Below, piece after piece: positions 37,393 through 46,857 of a DNA stretch of 64,000 nucleotides. The DNA is from Chitinophagaceae bacterium (GTDB lineage: Bacteria; Bacteroidota; Bacteroidia; Chitinophagales; Chitinophagaceae). Every line of letters begins with the position of its first letter. The first letter of the stretch is position 1. The notes beneath the pieces are model-generated. The model was given only the letters and a program-made list of their open reading frames with translations. It did not search any database and had not been told where the DNA came from. The translations under genes were made by a program, and so were the position numbers. The stretch covers positions 62,001-126,000 of the forward strand of contig JABFRU010000021.1 of NCBI GenBank assembly GCA_013140985.1, in the 5' to 3' direction.

Positions 37393-37460
37393 AGTAACTC
37401 TCATCGGGGATAAAATTGATTAAAAACATGAATGTACAACATTTATATAGGCGGGGTTCA

Positions 37461-37491
37461 TTTGGACTTTCCAAAAAACTTATTATCTTTT
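37461..37491 (+). promoter_or_regulatory. Promoter of the diheme cytochrome gene
   Basis: TTTG at 37461-37464, 19-nt spacer, TATCTTTT at 37484-37491. It matches TTTG-N19-TAnnTTTG with the final G one base late. The ATG follows 32 nt downstream. Confidence 0.55.
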
Positions 37492-37523
37492 GTTTCTTTT
37501 TTTAAACCAAAACCAACACTAAC

Positions 37524-38477
37524 ATGAAAAAAATTCTTGTTATGACAGCCATTCTTATATCAGCTGTCGCAGCCTTTAACATGAGTTCATGTAAGGGTAA
37601 AAAATCTGAGCCGCAGGCGAATAACAAAGAGGATTCATTGAAAATGATGGTTGCCAGAGGCGAATACCTGGCGCATAATGTGACTCAATGTATAGACTGT
37701 CACAGCATCAGGGATACAGGAAGGTTTTCGATGCCGGTGGTTCCGGGAACTGAAGGGGGAGGTTCCGGCTTTCCATTTGGTAAAGCAGAAGGAGTTCCCG
37801 GAGAAGTTACTCCGCCCAACATCACCCCTTTTGCATTGAAAGATTGGACAGATGACGAAATTATAAGGGCTATCACAAAAGGGATCAACAAAAAAGGAGA
37901 TACGCTGTTTCCTCTTATGCCTTATCATTCTTTCAGCAGGATGACAAAAAACGATATTCTTTCCATTGTTGCTTATATCCGTACATTAAAACCCATTGAA
38001 CGTACAACAGCGCCAAGAAATCTTGAGATACCAGCAAGTATGTTTGGTCCATTACCGGAAGGCAATCTGGATAATAATATGATGCCCGATCCTTCTGATA
38101 AAGTTAAATACGGACAATATTTAACAACGGCTGCTGTCTGTTCAGAATGTCATACACCAATGGGCCCACAGGGACCTGATTTTTCAAAAATGTTCTCGGG
38201 CGGTTTTGTTTTTGATATACCAATGTTCAAAGTGGCAGTAGCTAATATTACTCCCGATACAGCTACCGGTATCGGTGCATGGACAGAAGAGATGTTTGTA
38301 AATAAGTTTAAAAACAATGCATCGGATGAAGTTGTGAACAGGCATCCCGGAAAAGAAAATACGATCATGCCCTGGGCTACATATGGTAAAATGACGGATA
38401 CCGATCTGAAGGCCATTTACGCTTTTTTAAGAACAGTACCCCCGATCAATAATAAAGTAGAAAAGTACCCGAAGTAA
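37524..38477 (+). CDS. Diheme cytochrome c lipoprotein
   Basis: 317 residues. The lipoprotein signal ends at Cys23 (FNMSSCKGKK). Two class I cytochrome c domains carry CIDCH (56-60) and CSECH (about 207-211), with likely Met ligands in LMPYHSFSRM and IMPWATYGKM. The architecture matches the diheme subunits that pass electrons from periplasmic dehydrogenases to the respiratory chain. No dehydrogenase is adjacent, so the donor is unknown; the haloperoxidase-like gene is divergent from it. Confidence 0.88.
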   Translation: MKKILVMTAILISAVAAFNMSSCKGKKSEPQANNKEDSLKMMVARGEYLAHNVTQCIDCHSIRDTGRFSMPVVPGTEGGGSGFPFGKAEGVPGEVTPPNITPFALKDWTDDEIIRAITKGINKKGDTLFPLMPYHSFSRMTKNDILSIVAYIRTLKPIERTTAPRNLEIPASMFGPLPEGNLDNNMMPDPSDKVKYGQYLTTAAVCSECHTPMGPQGPDFSKMFSGGFVFDIPMFKVAVANITPDTATGIGAWTEEMFVNKFKNNASDEVVNRHPGKENTIMPWATYGKMTDTDLKAIYAFLRTVPPINNKVEKYPK

Positions 38478-38498
38478 TAAAGCAATAAATTTTTACTG

Positions 38499-38527
38499 AA
38501 CGTCCCGTCATCGACGGGACGTTTTTA
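38499..38527 (+). terminator. Terminator after the diheme cytochrome gene
   Basis: AACGTCCCGTC-ATC-GACGGGACGTT, a perfect 11-bp stem followed by TTTT. The stop codon of the converging minus-strand gene (38525) lies in its T-tract. Confidence 0.85.
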
Positions 38528-39505
38528 TTTTATTTTTTCCAGCATCCACACATCATTGCTGTAAACAAATTCAGTTTCTGTTGTCCCGTTTCTAAAACCT
38601 CCGTATTTACCCCCGGTCATGTATAATTTTCCATTGTAAACAGCAGCCGCAATACCACCTCTCGGCGACCAGGGTGCATCCTGTTCCTGCCAGTTGATAC
38701 CATCACCGCTTACATATACTTTACTCGCAAACTGCCCGTTCCTGTTGCAACCCAGCAACCATATCTTATTATCAAACACAACGGAAGCATAACCAAAAAG
38801 GGTTGCATTAGTTATTTGATCGGCTATTTTTTCCCAATGTATTCCATCGTCAGAAACCCACACATCATTGTCCATCATATATAGCCTGTTGTTAAAGACA
38901 ATGAATTGTTGCCCGCTTCTTTCCCCAAATGGCAAATGTTCAGCCTCTTGTATCCATTGCACACCATCAGCAGAGCTCCAGGCATCATCTAAACTTTTTT
39001 CACCGTCAGCGGTGCCACCGAATATCCATATCCTGTTTTTGAAAACTACAGGATGATAAAAAAAACGTTTGGGCAAATTAGTTTTTGTTGCAAGGGTTGT
39101 CCATGTTTTAAGATCTTTTGTTTGTGTGACCGGTGTTCTTAATTCATATTGCTCAATATTACCCTTGAAATATCCAAGACCAAGAATTGAGTTATCGAAC
39201 TGCACATAATCAAGAAAAGCAAGATTATGAATGCTGTTAGTCAATGCAGATATTGTCCATTGCTTACCATCGGTGGAATAATAATTTCCTTCGGGGTGAA
39301 AAGCCCAGAGCAAATTATTCTGACTGAACAGCTGAAAGTTGTAGCTCTTGCGGAAAGCAGCATTATCTGTCAGCCTTGTCCATTTATAACCAGGAGATGC
39401 AACAGGTATGTTATTGGCTTTTTTATTGTCCAGCGTAAATGCGGCTAATGCAGTACAAACAGCAAGGCCGATAAAAAGTACTGGCTTTACGATATGCTTG
39501 TTCAT
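38525..39505 (-). CDS. Secreted beta-propeller (kelch-like) protein
   Basis: 326 residues. Signal peptide up to about residue 22 (MNKHIVKPVLFIGLAVCTALAAF). Repeats with a W-x-x-x...Y-STDGKQW or SADGVQW pattern (YYSTDGKQWTIS, AWSSADGVQWIQE, VWVSDDGIHWEKI, VYVSGDGINWQEQ) and intervening NRIWIFGG / NKIWLLGC / GKLYMTGG strands indicate a kelch/galactose-oxidase-like propeller of about six blades. No catalytic residues are recognisable; probably binding or structural. Confidence 0.72.
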   Translation of the reverse strand: MNKHIVKPVLFIGLAVCTALAAFTLDNKKANNIPVASPGYKWTRLTDNAAFRKSYNFQLFSQNNLLWAFHPEGNYYSTDGKQWTISALTNSIHNLAFLDYVQFDNSILGLGYFKGNIEQYELRTPVTQTKDLKTWTTLATKTNLPKRFFYHPVVFKNRIWIFGGTADGEKSLDDAWSSADGVQWIQEAEHLPFGERSGQQFIVFNNRLYMMDNDVWVSDDGIHWEKIADQITNATLFGYASVVFDNKIWLLGCNRNGQFASKVYVSGDGINWQEQDAPWSPRGGIAAAVYNGKLYMTGGKYGGFRNGTTETEFVYSNDVWMLEKIK

Positions 39506-39593
39506 GTGATAAATTTTGAAGCAAGCTATAACGACAATAAGCCGGGAAGAAATTGTTTACTTCAACGGTTCGGGATGCTTGACGAAAGGAGTT

Positions 39594-40046
39594 TTATTCA
39601 CCTTTAAAATTGTCCCTCTTCAGCACCGCCGGGGAAGCATGATCGCCTTCTTCAAAATCAAAACTCACATACCGGATGCCGGGTATTTCGGTCAAATTAT
39701 AAACCACATCTGCGAAATAGATCTGCGGGCCGGAAGAACCCATTTGCTGGGTAAGATAAGTGGCTTCAGGAATGGACATATATAATGTATCGCCTGATGT
39801 TCTTACAATCTGTAATTGAACATTGGGGTATCTCTTGTTCAGAAAACCGGCAATAGCTTCTGCTGATAATGAATCAGGTCCGGGTTGTTCCGATCTCTTT
39901 ACTTCAAGTTTTCCGGAATCACTCAACGTTGCTTCCCAACTGTACAATGTAGCCAGGGTATCTTCTTTTTCTTCAGGACCATCAGCGCTATTATTACAAC
40001 AAACAAAAAATAAGGAGGTGGAAATGATAACTATATATTTTTTCAT
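39594..40046 (-). CDS. Small lipoprotein of unknown function
   Basis: About 150 residues from the ATG at 40046 (MKKYIVIISTSLFFVCCNNS), whose signal ends in a lipobox-like FVCC. The track's start 31 codons upstream overlaps the DUF3817 gene and lacks a signal. The mature part is acidic, with LSAEAIAGFLNKRYPNVQLQIV, which looks like a PepSY/BON-type small alpha-beta domain, but I cannot assign it. It may be cotranscribed with the DUF3817 gene upstream. Confidence 0.6.
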   Translation of the reverse strand: MKKYIVIISTSLFFVCCNNSADGPEEKEDTLATLYSWEATLSDSGKLEVKRSEQPGPDSLSAEAIAGFLNKRYPNVQLQIVRTSGDTLYMSIPEATYLTQQMGSSGPQIYFADVVYNLTEIPGIRYVSFDFEEGDHASPAVLKRDNFKGE

Positions 40047-40108
40047 GCTCATAGTTTGATAAGAGAATATGAAGGTAAGAATTTGTCGGGGCAAGACGTT
40101 GTCAACAG

Positions 40109-40411
40109 TTACGACGCAGCCATCTCTTCTTTCTTCCAATACCTATCCATATAAAAAGTGCCAAAAGGCAAAATGGAAGCCAGCAACGCTTTAGCCATCC
40201 ATATCCAGTCTTTTTTGTAATTACTTTTAACTTCTCTTGCCAGTATTACAAAAGAAATGAACAATGCCCCATGCAAGCCACCAACAATAGTGACGGCAAG
40301 CGGCATGTCTGCAAAGTATTTTAAGGGCATAGCAATAAATAATAATACCAGGAATGAAACCCCTTCTGCAAAAGCGACCTTTCTGAACCAGCTGAATGTT
40401 TTTTTCATCAT
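40109..40411 (-). CDS. DUF3817 membrane protein
   Basis: 100 residues, three predicted membrane helices (about 12-32, 38-58, 70-90). The pattern FRKVAFAEGVSFLVLLFIAMPLKYF then GGLHGALFISFV and PFGTFYMDRYW is characteristic of DUF3817, which resembles membrane parts of some permeases. Function unknown. Upstream on the same strand is mqnC, 37 bp away, so the two may share a transcript. Confidence 0.8.
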   Translation of the reverse strand: MMKKTFSWFRKVAFAEGVSFLVLLFIAMPLKYFADMPLAVTIVGGLHGALFISFVILAREVKSNYKKDWIWMAKALLASILPFGTFYMDRYWKKEEMAAS

Positions 40412-40447
40412 GTTTTTTTCTTTCTTGTACCCCGAACCTTGTGTATT

Positions 40448-41572
40448 TTAATAATCTATCACCTGCTCCTCGATCATTTCAGGAATTTCTCTCCATTCAT
40501 ATTGCTGGTTCCTCAGTTGAGGTTTGAAGCCAGCTTCACGGATGGCATCTTGTATTGACTTGTATGTAAAACGATGCGGCGCCCCGGCTGCACTGACAAC
40601 ATTTTCTTCCAGCATGATACTTCCGAAATCATTGGCCCCGGCATGTAAACAGATTTGCGCTGTTTGTTTGCCAACAGTCAGCCAGCTGGCTTGTATGTTT
40701 TTTACATTGGGCAGCATGATCCGGCTGAGAGCTATCATGCGAATATATTCTTCCGGTGTTGTCAGATTATGCACACCACGGATTTTTGCAAGCAGCGTAT
40801 CCACATCCTGGAACGTCCAGGGAATAAAAGCAAGAAAACCTTTTGACTCTTTTGGTTTGCGGCTTTGCACTTCTCTTATTTTTATCAAATGCTCAAAACG
40901 TTCTTCAATAGTTTCTACATGACCAAACATCATGGTGGCAGAAGTGGTGATATTTAATTTATGCGCTTCATGCATGATATCGAGCCATTCCTGCGCACCG
41001 CATTTTCCTTTTGATATCAACCGGCGAACCCGGTCAATTAGAATTTCTGCACCTGCACCGGGTAATGAATCCATACCCGCATCTTTCAATGCCATTAATA
41101 CCTCACGATGTGTTGATCTTTCTAATTTGGTAATATGCGCTACTTCCGGCGGACCGAGTGTATGTAATTTTATTTGCGGATATTCTTTTTTGATCTGTTT
41201 GAATGTGTCAACATAAAATTGCAAACCCAGTTCAGGATGATGTCCGCCCTGTAATAATAACTGGTCGCCGCCCCATTTCAATGTTTCTTCTATTTTTTTC
41301 CGATAGGTTGGCATATCAGTGATGTATGCTTCAGTGTGACCTGGTATGCGATAGAAATTACAAAACTTGCAATTGGCGATACATACATTGGTAGTATTTA
41401 CATTGCGGTCAATCTGCCAGGTCACTTTTCCATGCGGCACCTGTTTTTTTCTTAACTCATCAGCAACAAACATGAGATCGGCCAGCGGGGCATGATGATA
41501 AAGATGAATCCCTTCTTCTTTGGTTATACATTCAAAGCCAAGGGCCTTTTGGTAAAGATCATTTAACTGCAT
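40448..41572 (-). CDS. mqnC: Cyclic dehypoxanthinyl futalosine synthase (radical SAM)
   Basis: 374 residues from the ATG at 41572; the track's earlier Met is rejected because the promoter element lies inside that extension. Radical SAM cluster motif CIANCKFC (CxxxCxxC) is near 65-72. LLQGGHHPELGLQFYVDTF, TTSATMMFGHVETIEER, FLAFIPWTFQ and IQASWLTVGKQ...ANDFGSIMLEENVVSAAG point to MqnC rather than MqnE. It cyclises dehypoxanthine futalosine in the futalosine pathway to menaquinone, the quinone used by alternative complex III. Other mqn genes are elsewhere. Confidence 0.88.
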   Translation of the reverse strand: MQLNDLYQKALGFECITKEEGIHLYHHAPLADLMFVADELRKKQVPHGKVTWQIDRNVNTTNVCIANCKFCNFYRIPGHTEAYITDMPTYRKKIEETLKWGGDQLLLQGGHHPELGLQFYVDTFKQIKKEYPQIKLHTLGPPEVAHITKLERSTHREVLMALKDAGMDSLPGAGAEILIDRVRRLISKGKCGAQEWLDIMHEAHKLNITTSATMMFGHVETIEERFEHLIKIREVQSRKPKESKGFLAFIPWTFQDVDTLLAKIRGVHNLTTPEEYIRMIALSRIMLPNVKNIQASWLTVGKQTAQICLHAGANDFGSIMLEENVVSAAGAPHRFTYKSIQDAIREAGFKPQLRNQQYEWREIPEMIEEQVIDY

Positions 41573-41577
41573 ATGGC

Positions 41578-41585
41578 AAAGGTAC
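41578..41585 (-). promoter_or_regulatory. -7 promoter element of mqnC, next to the ATG
   Basis: Minus-strand TACCTTTG, exact TAnnTTTG, with only five bases between its G and the ATG at 41572. Transcription would start at or next to the start codon, so the mRNA may be leaderless. Confidence 0.55.
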
Positions 41586-41737
41586 AATGACAATGAAAAA
41601 GGCTGAACGGTTATTTGGCCGGATAAAGTGGTCAAATACGATACAAAATGAACGATATATTTATGTAATTGAAGACAGGCGTTGCATCTTTACACCCGGA
41701 AAAACTGTCTTTTGAGAAAATTAACCTGACCGGCGTA

Positions 41738-42934
41738 ATGAAAAGGCTCATTGTTTTATTCCCATTGGCATTCTTATTATTTGTGTCCATTCCTTCGGTG
41801 GCCCAGGAAGAATTTATTGAACCACCTTCCAAACAAATAACTACCATTCCATTTATACAATTAACAGGAGGTATTGTAATAGTGCAGGCAAAACTGAGTA
41901 ACCACCCGGATACTCTCAATTTTGTACTTGATACCGGGAGCAGTGGTATTTCGCTTGATTCTGCTACCGCAGATTACTTAAAAGTAAAGCCGGTACCTAC
42001 TGACAGGACCATCCGGGGTATTGCCAGTGTTCACAAGGTTAGTTTTTTATATAACCAGGAATTGCATTTTCCGGGACTAACCATTGATAGCCTTGATTTT
42101 CATATTAATGATTATTCCATATTAACGGCCGTATATGGAGAACAGATAGACGGTATCATTGGTTACTCTGTTTTCAGTCGTTATATCCTGAAAATGGATT
42201 ATGACAGTAACAGGGTTTCTTTCTGGACAAACGGAACGATCAGGTACCCCAGGGGGGGATACTTGTTGAAGCCAACGATCAACAAAATGGTGGCACAAAC
42301 AGCAAGAGTAAGGGACGTGGAAGCAGTTACATCAAGATTTTTATATGATATGGGAGCCGGCGTTTGCATGTTGCTGACAAGAGATTTTGTTACCGATAGT
42401 TCTTTTATTGATAAAAGGAAAAAAACATGGACCAAGGAAGGAGAAGGATTGGGAGGGAAAATAGACATGGAGCTGATGGTGATCAGAGAAGTAAGAGTGG
42501 GCCCTTACCGGTTCAGGAATGTACCTGTATTTATTTTCGACGATGAAACCAATGTTACCAGTTATCCTTATATGGGCGGCCTTCTGGGCAACGATATTCT
42601 TCGCCGGTTCAATGTCATACTTAATTATGCCAAAAGCGATATTCATATAATGCCCAATTCTCATTATACAGATGCTTTTGATTATTCTTATTCCGGGGTG
42701 GAATTATATTATATCAACGGACTGATATTGATCGGCGATGTGGCCAAAGGATCACCGGCCGAAGCGGCAGGATTGAAAGAGGGAGACGAAGTGATAGGAA
42801 TAAACAAGAATTTTTCTCTGAACCTTAATCAGTATAAAGTTGCCCTGCAAACACCGAATGAAAAAGTAAAGATCATTTACCGGAGAAATGGAGTGATCAG
42901 CGATGTTGAGTTCAAGATAAAGAGCATCTTTTAG
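41738..42934 (+). CDS. Aspartyl (retropepsin-like) protease with PDZ domain
   Basis: 398 residues from the ATG at 41738 (MKRLIVLFPLAFLLFVSIPS, signal peptide); the longer track start is rejected. Two Asp protease lobes: LNFVLDTGSSGISLD with Asp65 and SRFLYDMGAGVCMLLT with a second Asp. GGLLGNDILRRF is the hydrophobic-hydrophobic-Gly motif following the second lobe. A PDZ domain occupies the last 80 residues (AKGSPAEAAGLKEGDEVIGIN). Periplasmic protease of the kind common in Bacteroidota; the substrate is unknown. Confidence 0.85.
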   Translation: MKRLIVLFPLAFLLFVSIPSVAQEEFIEPPSKQITTIPFIQLTGGIVIVQAKLSNHPDTLNFVLDTGSSGISLDSATADYLKVKPVPTDRTIRGIASVHKVSFLYNQELHFPGLTIDSLDFHINDYSILTAVYGEQIDGIIGYSVFSRYILKMDYDSNRVSFWTNGTIRYPRGGYLLKPTINKMVAQTARVRDVEAVTSRFLYDMGAGVCMLLTRDFVTDSSFIDKRKKTWTKEGEGLGGKIDMELMVIREVRVGPYRFRNVPVFIFDDETNVTSYPYMGGLLGNDILRRFNVILNYAKSDIHIMPNSHYTDAFDYSYSGVELYYINGLILIGDVAKGSPAEAAGLKEGDEVIGINKNFSLNLNQYKVALQTPNEKVKIIYRRNGVISDVEFKIKSIF

Positions 42935-43007
42935 CTAGTAGGGATAAGACCCTGCATAATCAAGCTTTTCTATCCTACTTGCTACTCCCTACTTCCTACT
43001 CGCTATC
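42934..43007. repeat. Palindromic heptad array 3 (7-nt period), short left arm
   Basis: Right arm 42975-43007 reads CTACTTG, CTACTCC, CTACTTC, CTACTCG, CTATC. The left arm is reduced to GCTAGTAGGGATAAG (42934-42948), complementary in type (GTAGGGA/TCCCTAC). It begins at the last base of the upstream stop codon and lies between two same-strand genes. Confidence 0.65.
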
Positions 43008-43043
43008 TTTACAACCTTATTTCCATCTAATTGTTATTTCAAC

Positions 43044-44282
43044 ATGATCCAGTTCGAAAAATTCACTTTATCAAACGGCCTTCGTGTCATCGTTCACCAG
43101 GATTTGAGTACCCCAATGGCAGTGATGGACATCTTATATGATGTAGGAGCAAGGGATGAGGATCCTGAAAAAACGGGATTCGCCCATTTGTTCGAACACC
43201 TGATGTTCGGAGGCTCTGTCAATATTCCCAATTATGACGAGCCCTTGCAAATGGCAGGCGGTGAGAACAATGCTTACACGACCAATGATCTTACTAATTA
43301 TTATATTCAGATACCGGCAGATAACCTGGAAACAGCTTTCTGGCTGGAAAGCGACCGCATGCTTTCATTGGCCTTCAGCGAGAAAAGTTTGGATGTGCAG
43401 CGCAAAGTAGTTTGTGAAGAATTCAAAGAGCACTATCTCACCAAGCCTTATGGTGATGTGTGGCATAAGATGAGAGAACTGGCTTACAAAAAACATCCAT
43501 ACCGGTGGATGACGATCGGCAAGGAATTATCACATATAGAAAATGCAACATTGCAGGATGTACAATATTTTTTCTTTAAACATTATCGTCCTGTGAATGC
43601 GGTATTGGTAGTGGCAGGAAATGTTACCGTTGAAAAAGTAAGAACATTGGCAGAAAAATGGTTTGGAGATATTCCTGCAGGAGAAAAATACAAACGCAAC
43701 TTACCGGCAGAGCCCGAACAAAAAGAAGAAAGAAAGCTGGAAATAAAAACCAATGTGCCATTGGATGCTTTGTATAAGTGCTGGCATATGGGCAGCCGGC
43801 TAGACAGAAAGTATTATATCACCGATCTGCTCACAGATATTTTAAGCGGCGGCGGTTCATCAAGATTATACCAGTCATTGGTAAAAGAAAAGCAATTGTT
43901 CAGCAATATCGAATGTCATCATTTCGGAAGTACCGATGCCGGCCTGGTAGTCGTGGAAGGCAAACTGGTGAAAGGAATAAAAATGGAACAGGCGGAAAAA
44001 GCAGTGGAAGAAGAACTGGATAAAATGAAACAATCACTGGTTAACGATACGGAATTGCAGAAAGTAAAGAACAAAACAGAAAGCATGATCGCTTTTGAAG
44101 ATATGAGTGTGATGAGCAGGGCCAATAGTCTTGCTTATTATGAAACACTCGGCGATGCGGCCTGGATGAATTTTGAATTGGAAAAATACGGATCGGTGAC
44201 CACAGAGGATATTTTACAGGAAAGCCGGAATATTTTTCGTAAAGAGAATTGTAATACACTTTACTATTTATCTTCTAATTAA
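43044..44282 (+). CDS. M16 family zinc metallopeptidase, active subunit
   Basis: 412 residues. Inverted zinc motif HLFEH at 48-52 (TGFAHLFEHLMFGG) with the second Glu expected in the KVVCEEFKEHY helix. N-terminal NGLRVIVHQD is typical. No signal peptide is visible, so it is either cytoplasmic or exported by another route. It lies 23 bp before a second M16 gene lacking the zinc motif; such pairs form a heterodimer with one catalytic and one substrate-binding subunit, as in mitochondrial processing peptidase. Confidence 0.9.
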   Translation: MIQFEKFTLSNGLRVIVHQDLSTPMAVMDILYDVGARDEDPEKTGFAHLFEHLMFGGSVNIPNYDEPLQMAGGENNAYTTNDLTNYYIQIPADNLETAFWLESDRMLSLAFSEKSLDVQRKVVCEEFKEHYLTKPYGDVWHKMRELAYKKHPYRWMTIGKELSHIENATLQDVQYFFFKHYRPVNAVLVVAGNVTVEKVRTLAEKWFGDIPAGEKYKRNLPAEPEQKEERKLEIKTNVPLDALYKCWHMGSRLDRKYYITDLLTDILSGGGSSRLYQSLVKEKQLFSNIECHHFGSTDAGLVVVEGKLVKGIKMEQAEKAVEEELDKMKQSLVNDTELQKVKNKTESMIAFEDMSVMSRANSLAYYETLGDAAWMNFELEKYGSVTTEDILQESRNIFRKENCNTLYYLSSN

Positions 44283-44305
44283 TTATTGAAGCCGGAAGGA
44301 ATTTT

Positions 44306-45580
44306 ATGACAGACAGGAAACAGTCCCCCGCCATAGTGGATGCAGTGAATTTTAAACTGCATCTGAAACCTTGTCAAAAGATCGTTTTGAAGAACGGGGT
44401 TGAAGTATATGCTGTGGATGCGGGTGCAGAAGAAGTGATGTCATTGGAATGGGTATTCTTTGCCGGCAATTGTTTTGAAGAAAAAAATTTGATTGCCGCT
44501 ACCACCAATTTTTTATTACGCAATGGAACATCTTCCAAAACCGCTTTCCAGGTCAACGAACATTTTGAATATTATGGCTCTTATTTGAACAGGGCTTGTT
44601 ACAATGAAACGGCTACTATCACCCTTCATTGTCTTACCAAACATATTGAAGAATTATTGCCCGAAGTAAAAGAGTTGATCGTTGATTCTGTTATGCCCCA
44701 GGATGAGCTGGATATTTATAAACAGAATATGAAACAGCGGCTGAAAGTGAATTTGAAAAAAAGTGATTTCATTGCCGGCCGGTTAATTGATTCGTATTTA
44801 TTCGGCAAGGATCATCCTTACGGCAAATACAGTAACCTTGAAGATTTTGATGATGTACAAAGAGAAGAGTTGCTGGCGCATTATAAAAAATATTACCAGC
44901 AAGGGAAACTGATCATATTTGTTGCCGGTAAATTGCCCGCCAATCTCGAACAATTGTTGAATCAGCATTTTGGTGACCTGGCCGGGAAGAAAGTAGAACT
45001 GATAAAGACAAAGCCAACACATGCGTCCGAAAAAAAATACAGGGTCACCAATGATACAGAAGGTGTACAGGGTTCTATCCGTATCGCAAGGCCATTTCCC
45101 AATCGTCATCATCCGGATTTTTTAAAAACACATGTGCTGAATGTGTTGTTCGGCGGGTATTTTGGATCAAGGTTAATGAGCAATATCCGGGAAGACAAAG
45201 GTTATACCTACGGCATCCATAGTTTTTTGCAAAATCATGTTCAGCAATCGGCATTAATGATAAGCACCGAAGCGGGTAAGGATGTTTGCGAAGCAACAAT
45301 TGCCGAGGTGTACAAAGAAATGAAAGACCTGCGGGAAAATTTGGTGGATGAAGAAGAGTTGTTGCTGGTAAGAAATTATATGATGGGCAGCATCCTCGGA
45401 GACCTCGATGGCCCGTTCCAGATCATTGCCCGATGGAAAAATATTATTCTGAATGATCTGGAAGAACAATACTTCTACGACTCTACCAATACTATTAAAA
45501 CTGTTTCGGCAGAAGAGCTACGGCAACTGGCCAATAAATATTATAACCCGGAAGAATTTTATGAGTTGGTAGTGATCTGA
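44306..45580 (+). CDS. M16 family peptidase, non-catalytic partner
   Basis: 424 residues with M16 fold features (NGVEVYAVDAG at the start; ARPFPNRHHPDFLKTHVLNVLFGGYFGSRLMSNIREDKGYTYGI in the C-terminal half, the substrate-binding R/Y region). The expected HxxEH is replaced by AATTNFLLRNGT, so zinc binding is lost. Directly follows the active M16 gene and is probably its heterodimer partner. Confidence 0.88.
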   Translation: MTDRKQSPAIVDAVNFKLHLKPCQKIVLKNGVEVYAVDAGAEEVMSLEWVFFAGNCFEEKNLIAATTNFLLRNGTSSKTAFQVNEHFEYYGSYLNRACYNETATITLHCLTKHIEELLPEVKELIVDSVMPQDELDIYKQNMKQRLKVNLKKSDFIAGRLIDSYLFGKDHPYGKYSNLEDFDDVQREELLAHYKKYYQQGKLIIFVAGKLPANLEQLLNQHFGDLAGKKVELIKTKPTHASEKKYRVTNDTEGVQGSIRIARPFPNRHHPDFLKTHVLNVLFGGYFGSRLMSNIREDKGYTYGIHSFLQNHVQQSALMISTEAGKDVCEATIAEVYKEMKDLRENLVDEEELLLVRNYMMGSILGDLDGPFQIIARWKNIILNDLEEQYFYDSTNTIKTVSAEELRQLANKYYNPEEFYELVVI

Positions 45581-45584
45581 TCCG

Positions 45585-46739
45585 TCATTCGATCTTCATT
45601 TTCACCCGACCCACCTGTTCTCTTATGATTTTTTCTATTTCAGATTCCAGCGTCCGGGGTTCTTTTAGTCTTTCCTTTTCTGCTTTGATATATTTTTCCT
45701 GTTTTATCGATAACTCAACAATCCGGGCTCTTATGTGGTTTCTTTCAAAACCCCGTTGTTTTACGATCTGCTTCAACTCTTTTCTGCTTTTGTTTTTCAA
45801 ACTATCATCGAGAGTATTCATGTCAAGGGTGTCGATGATCATTGGATTTTTTTCAATTGCGTCGACAAGATCCCACTTAGGATTGCTGACCAAATTGCTA
45901 TTTGCCTTTACAATTACATATTGTGTGATCTTGGTTGGATCATTGAGATTATATACTGCCATCGTATCAGATTGCATCATTGAATTATAGTAGTGCCTCC
46001 CTTCTATTCCATATACGATGAGTGTTTCGTTAAGAGAATCTTTCAACCTGATTATTGAATCATCATAGGGACTCTTAATAGAGAGTGGTTTTGCATTATG
46101 GTCGATATTCGAAAAGCTTCCGTTACCGCACTCAGCGCCAAGATCCCAATGTTCGGCGATCCCTTTGCTCCTTTCCCCACAATAAATAGTATTAACGACC
46201 ACTCCTTTCTGTTTTGCTTTTTCGCAAGCTTCGGTAAATGAAATATTTCCCTGAAGAAAACTTTCATTACCGGCAATGAATATAACTTTATAACTATTTC
46301 CAACCGTATCCCAATCTAATTGAGTAAGGGAATTATACATTACATGACCGCAATACTCATCGCCACCGTTGGTTTTTAATATGATCAACTCGGAAAAAAG
46401 TTTATCGAGATCATTGGTAAAAACACTGATCTGTTTTATATATCCGCCAGCAGGATCATTGGCAGACCGGCCATATTCATACAAGGCAATTTCTATCTTT
46501 GGGACTACTCCACTGCATCTCACTTTACTTAGGATGTTCACCATATTCCACAGCTGATTTTTAGCCTGGTCGATCAAGCCATTCATACTGCTGCTGACAT
46601 CAAGTAAAATGGCTATCTGTATTTTAGGATTATTGTTGCTTTTATTTTTTGATTGATCAGTATCGACAGGAGATTGTAAAATGACGAAACTTAACAGCAA
46701 GGAGCATACCGCTGCCGTTCGGCGTAGTGGTCGTGGCAT
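45585..46739 (-). CDS. Secreted von Willebrand factor A domain protein
   Basis: 384 residues. N-terminal signal-like MPRPLRRTAAVCSLLLSFVIL. The VWA domain begins IQIAILLDVSSSMNGLIDQA, carrying the DxSxS metal-ion-dependent adhesion motif, and continues to about residue 220. The C-terminal part is charged and helical (KEIRAR-type, ending IEKIIREQVGRVKMKIE). VWA proteins of this type are periplasmic and bind protein partners through a metal ion. The gene is convergent with the M16 pair and divergent from the E1 gene. Confidence 0.82.
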   Translation of the reverse strand: MPRPLRRTAAVCSLLLSFVILQSPVDTDQSKNKSNNNPKIQIAILLDVSSSMNGLIDQAKNQLWNMVNILSKVRCSGVVPKIEIALYEYGRSANDPAGGYIKQISVFTNDLDKLFSELIILKTNGGDEYCGHVMYNSLTQLDWDTVGNSYKVIFIAGNESFLQGNISFTEACEKAKQKGVVVNTIYCGERSKGIAEHWDLGAECGNGSFSNIDHNAKPLSIKSPYDDSIIRLKDSLNETLIVYGIEGRHYYNSMMQSDTMAVYNLNDPTKITQYVIVKANSNLVSNPKWDLVDAIEKNPMIIDTLDMNTLDDSLKNKSRKELKQIVKQRGFERNHIRARIVELSIKQEKYIKAEKERLKEPRTLESEIEKIIREQVGRVKMKIE

Positions 46740-46844
46740 AGTAGTGTGTTTATGGTGAAGAAATATGATAACGCCGCTAGGAAATAGATTAGTTTATCCT
46801 TTTGTCTATTTAACAAAACAGAAAGGGGATAACTGTTTATTTTA

Positions 46845-46852
46845 TAGGTTTG
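46845..46852 (+). promoter_or_regulatory. -7 promoter element of the E1 gene, next to the ATG
   Basis: TAGGTTTG, exact TAnnTTTG, with five bases between its G and the ATG at 46858, the same spacing as at mqnC. This argues for the ATG at 46858 and a leaderless or near-leaderless mRNA. Confidence 0.55.
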
Positions 46853-46857
46853 CAATT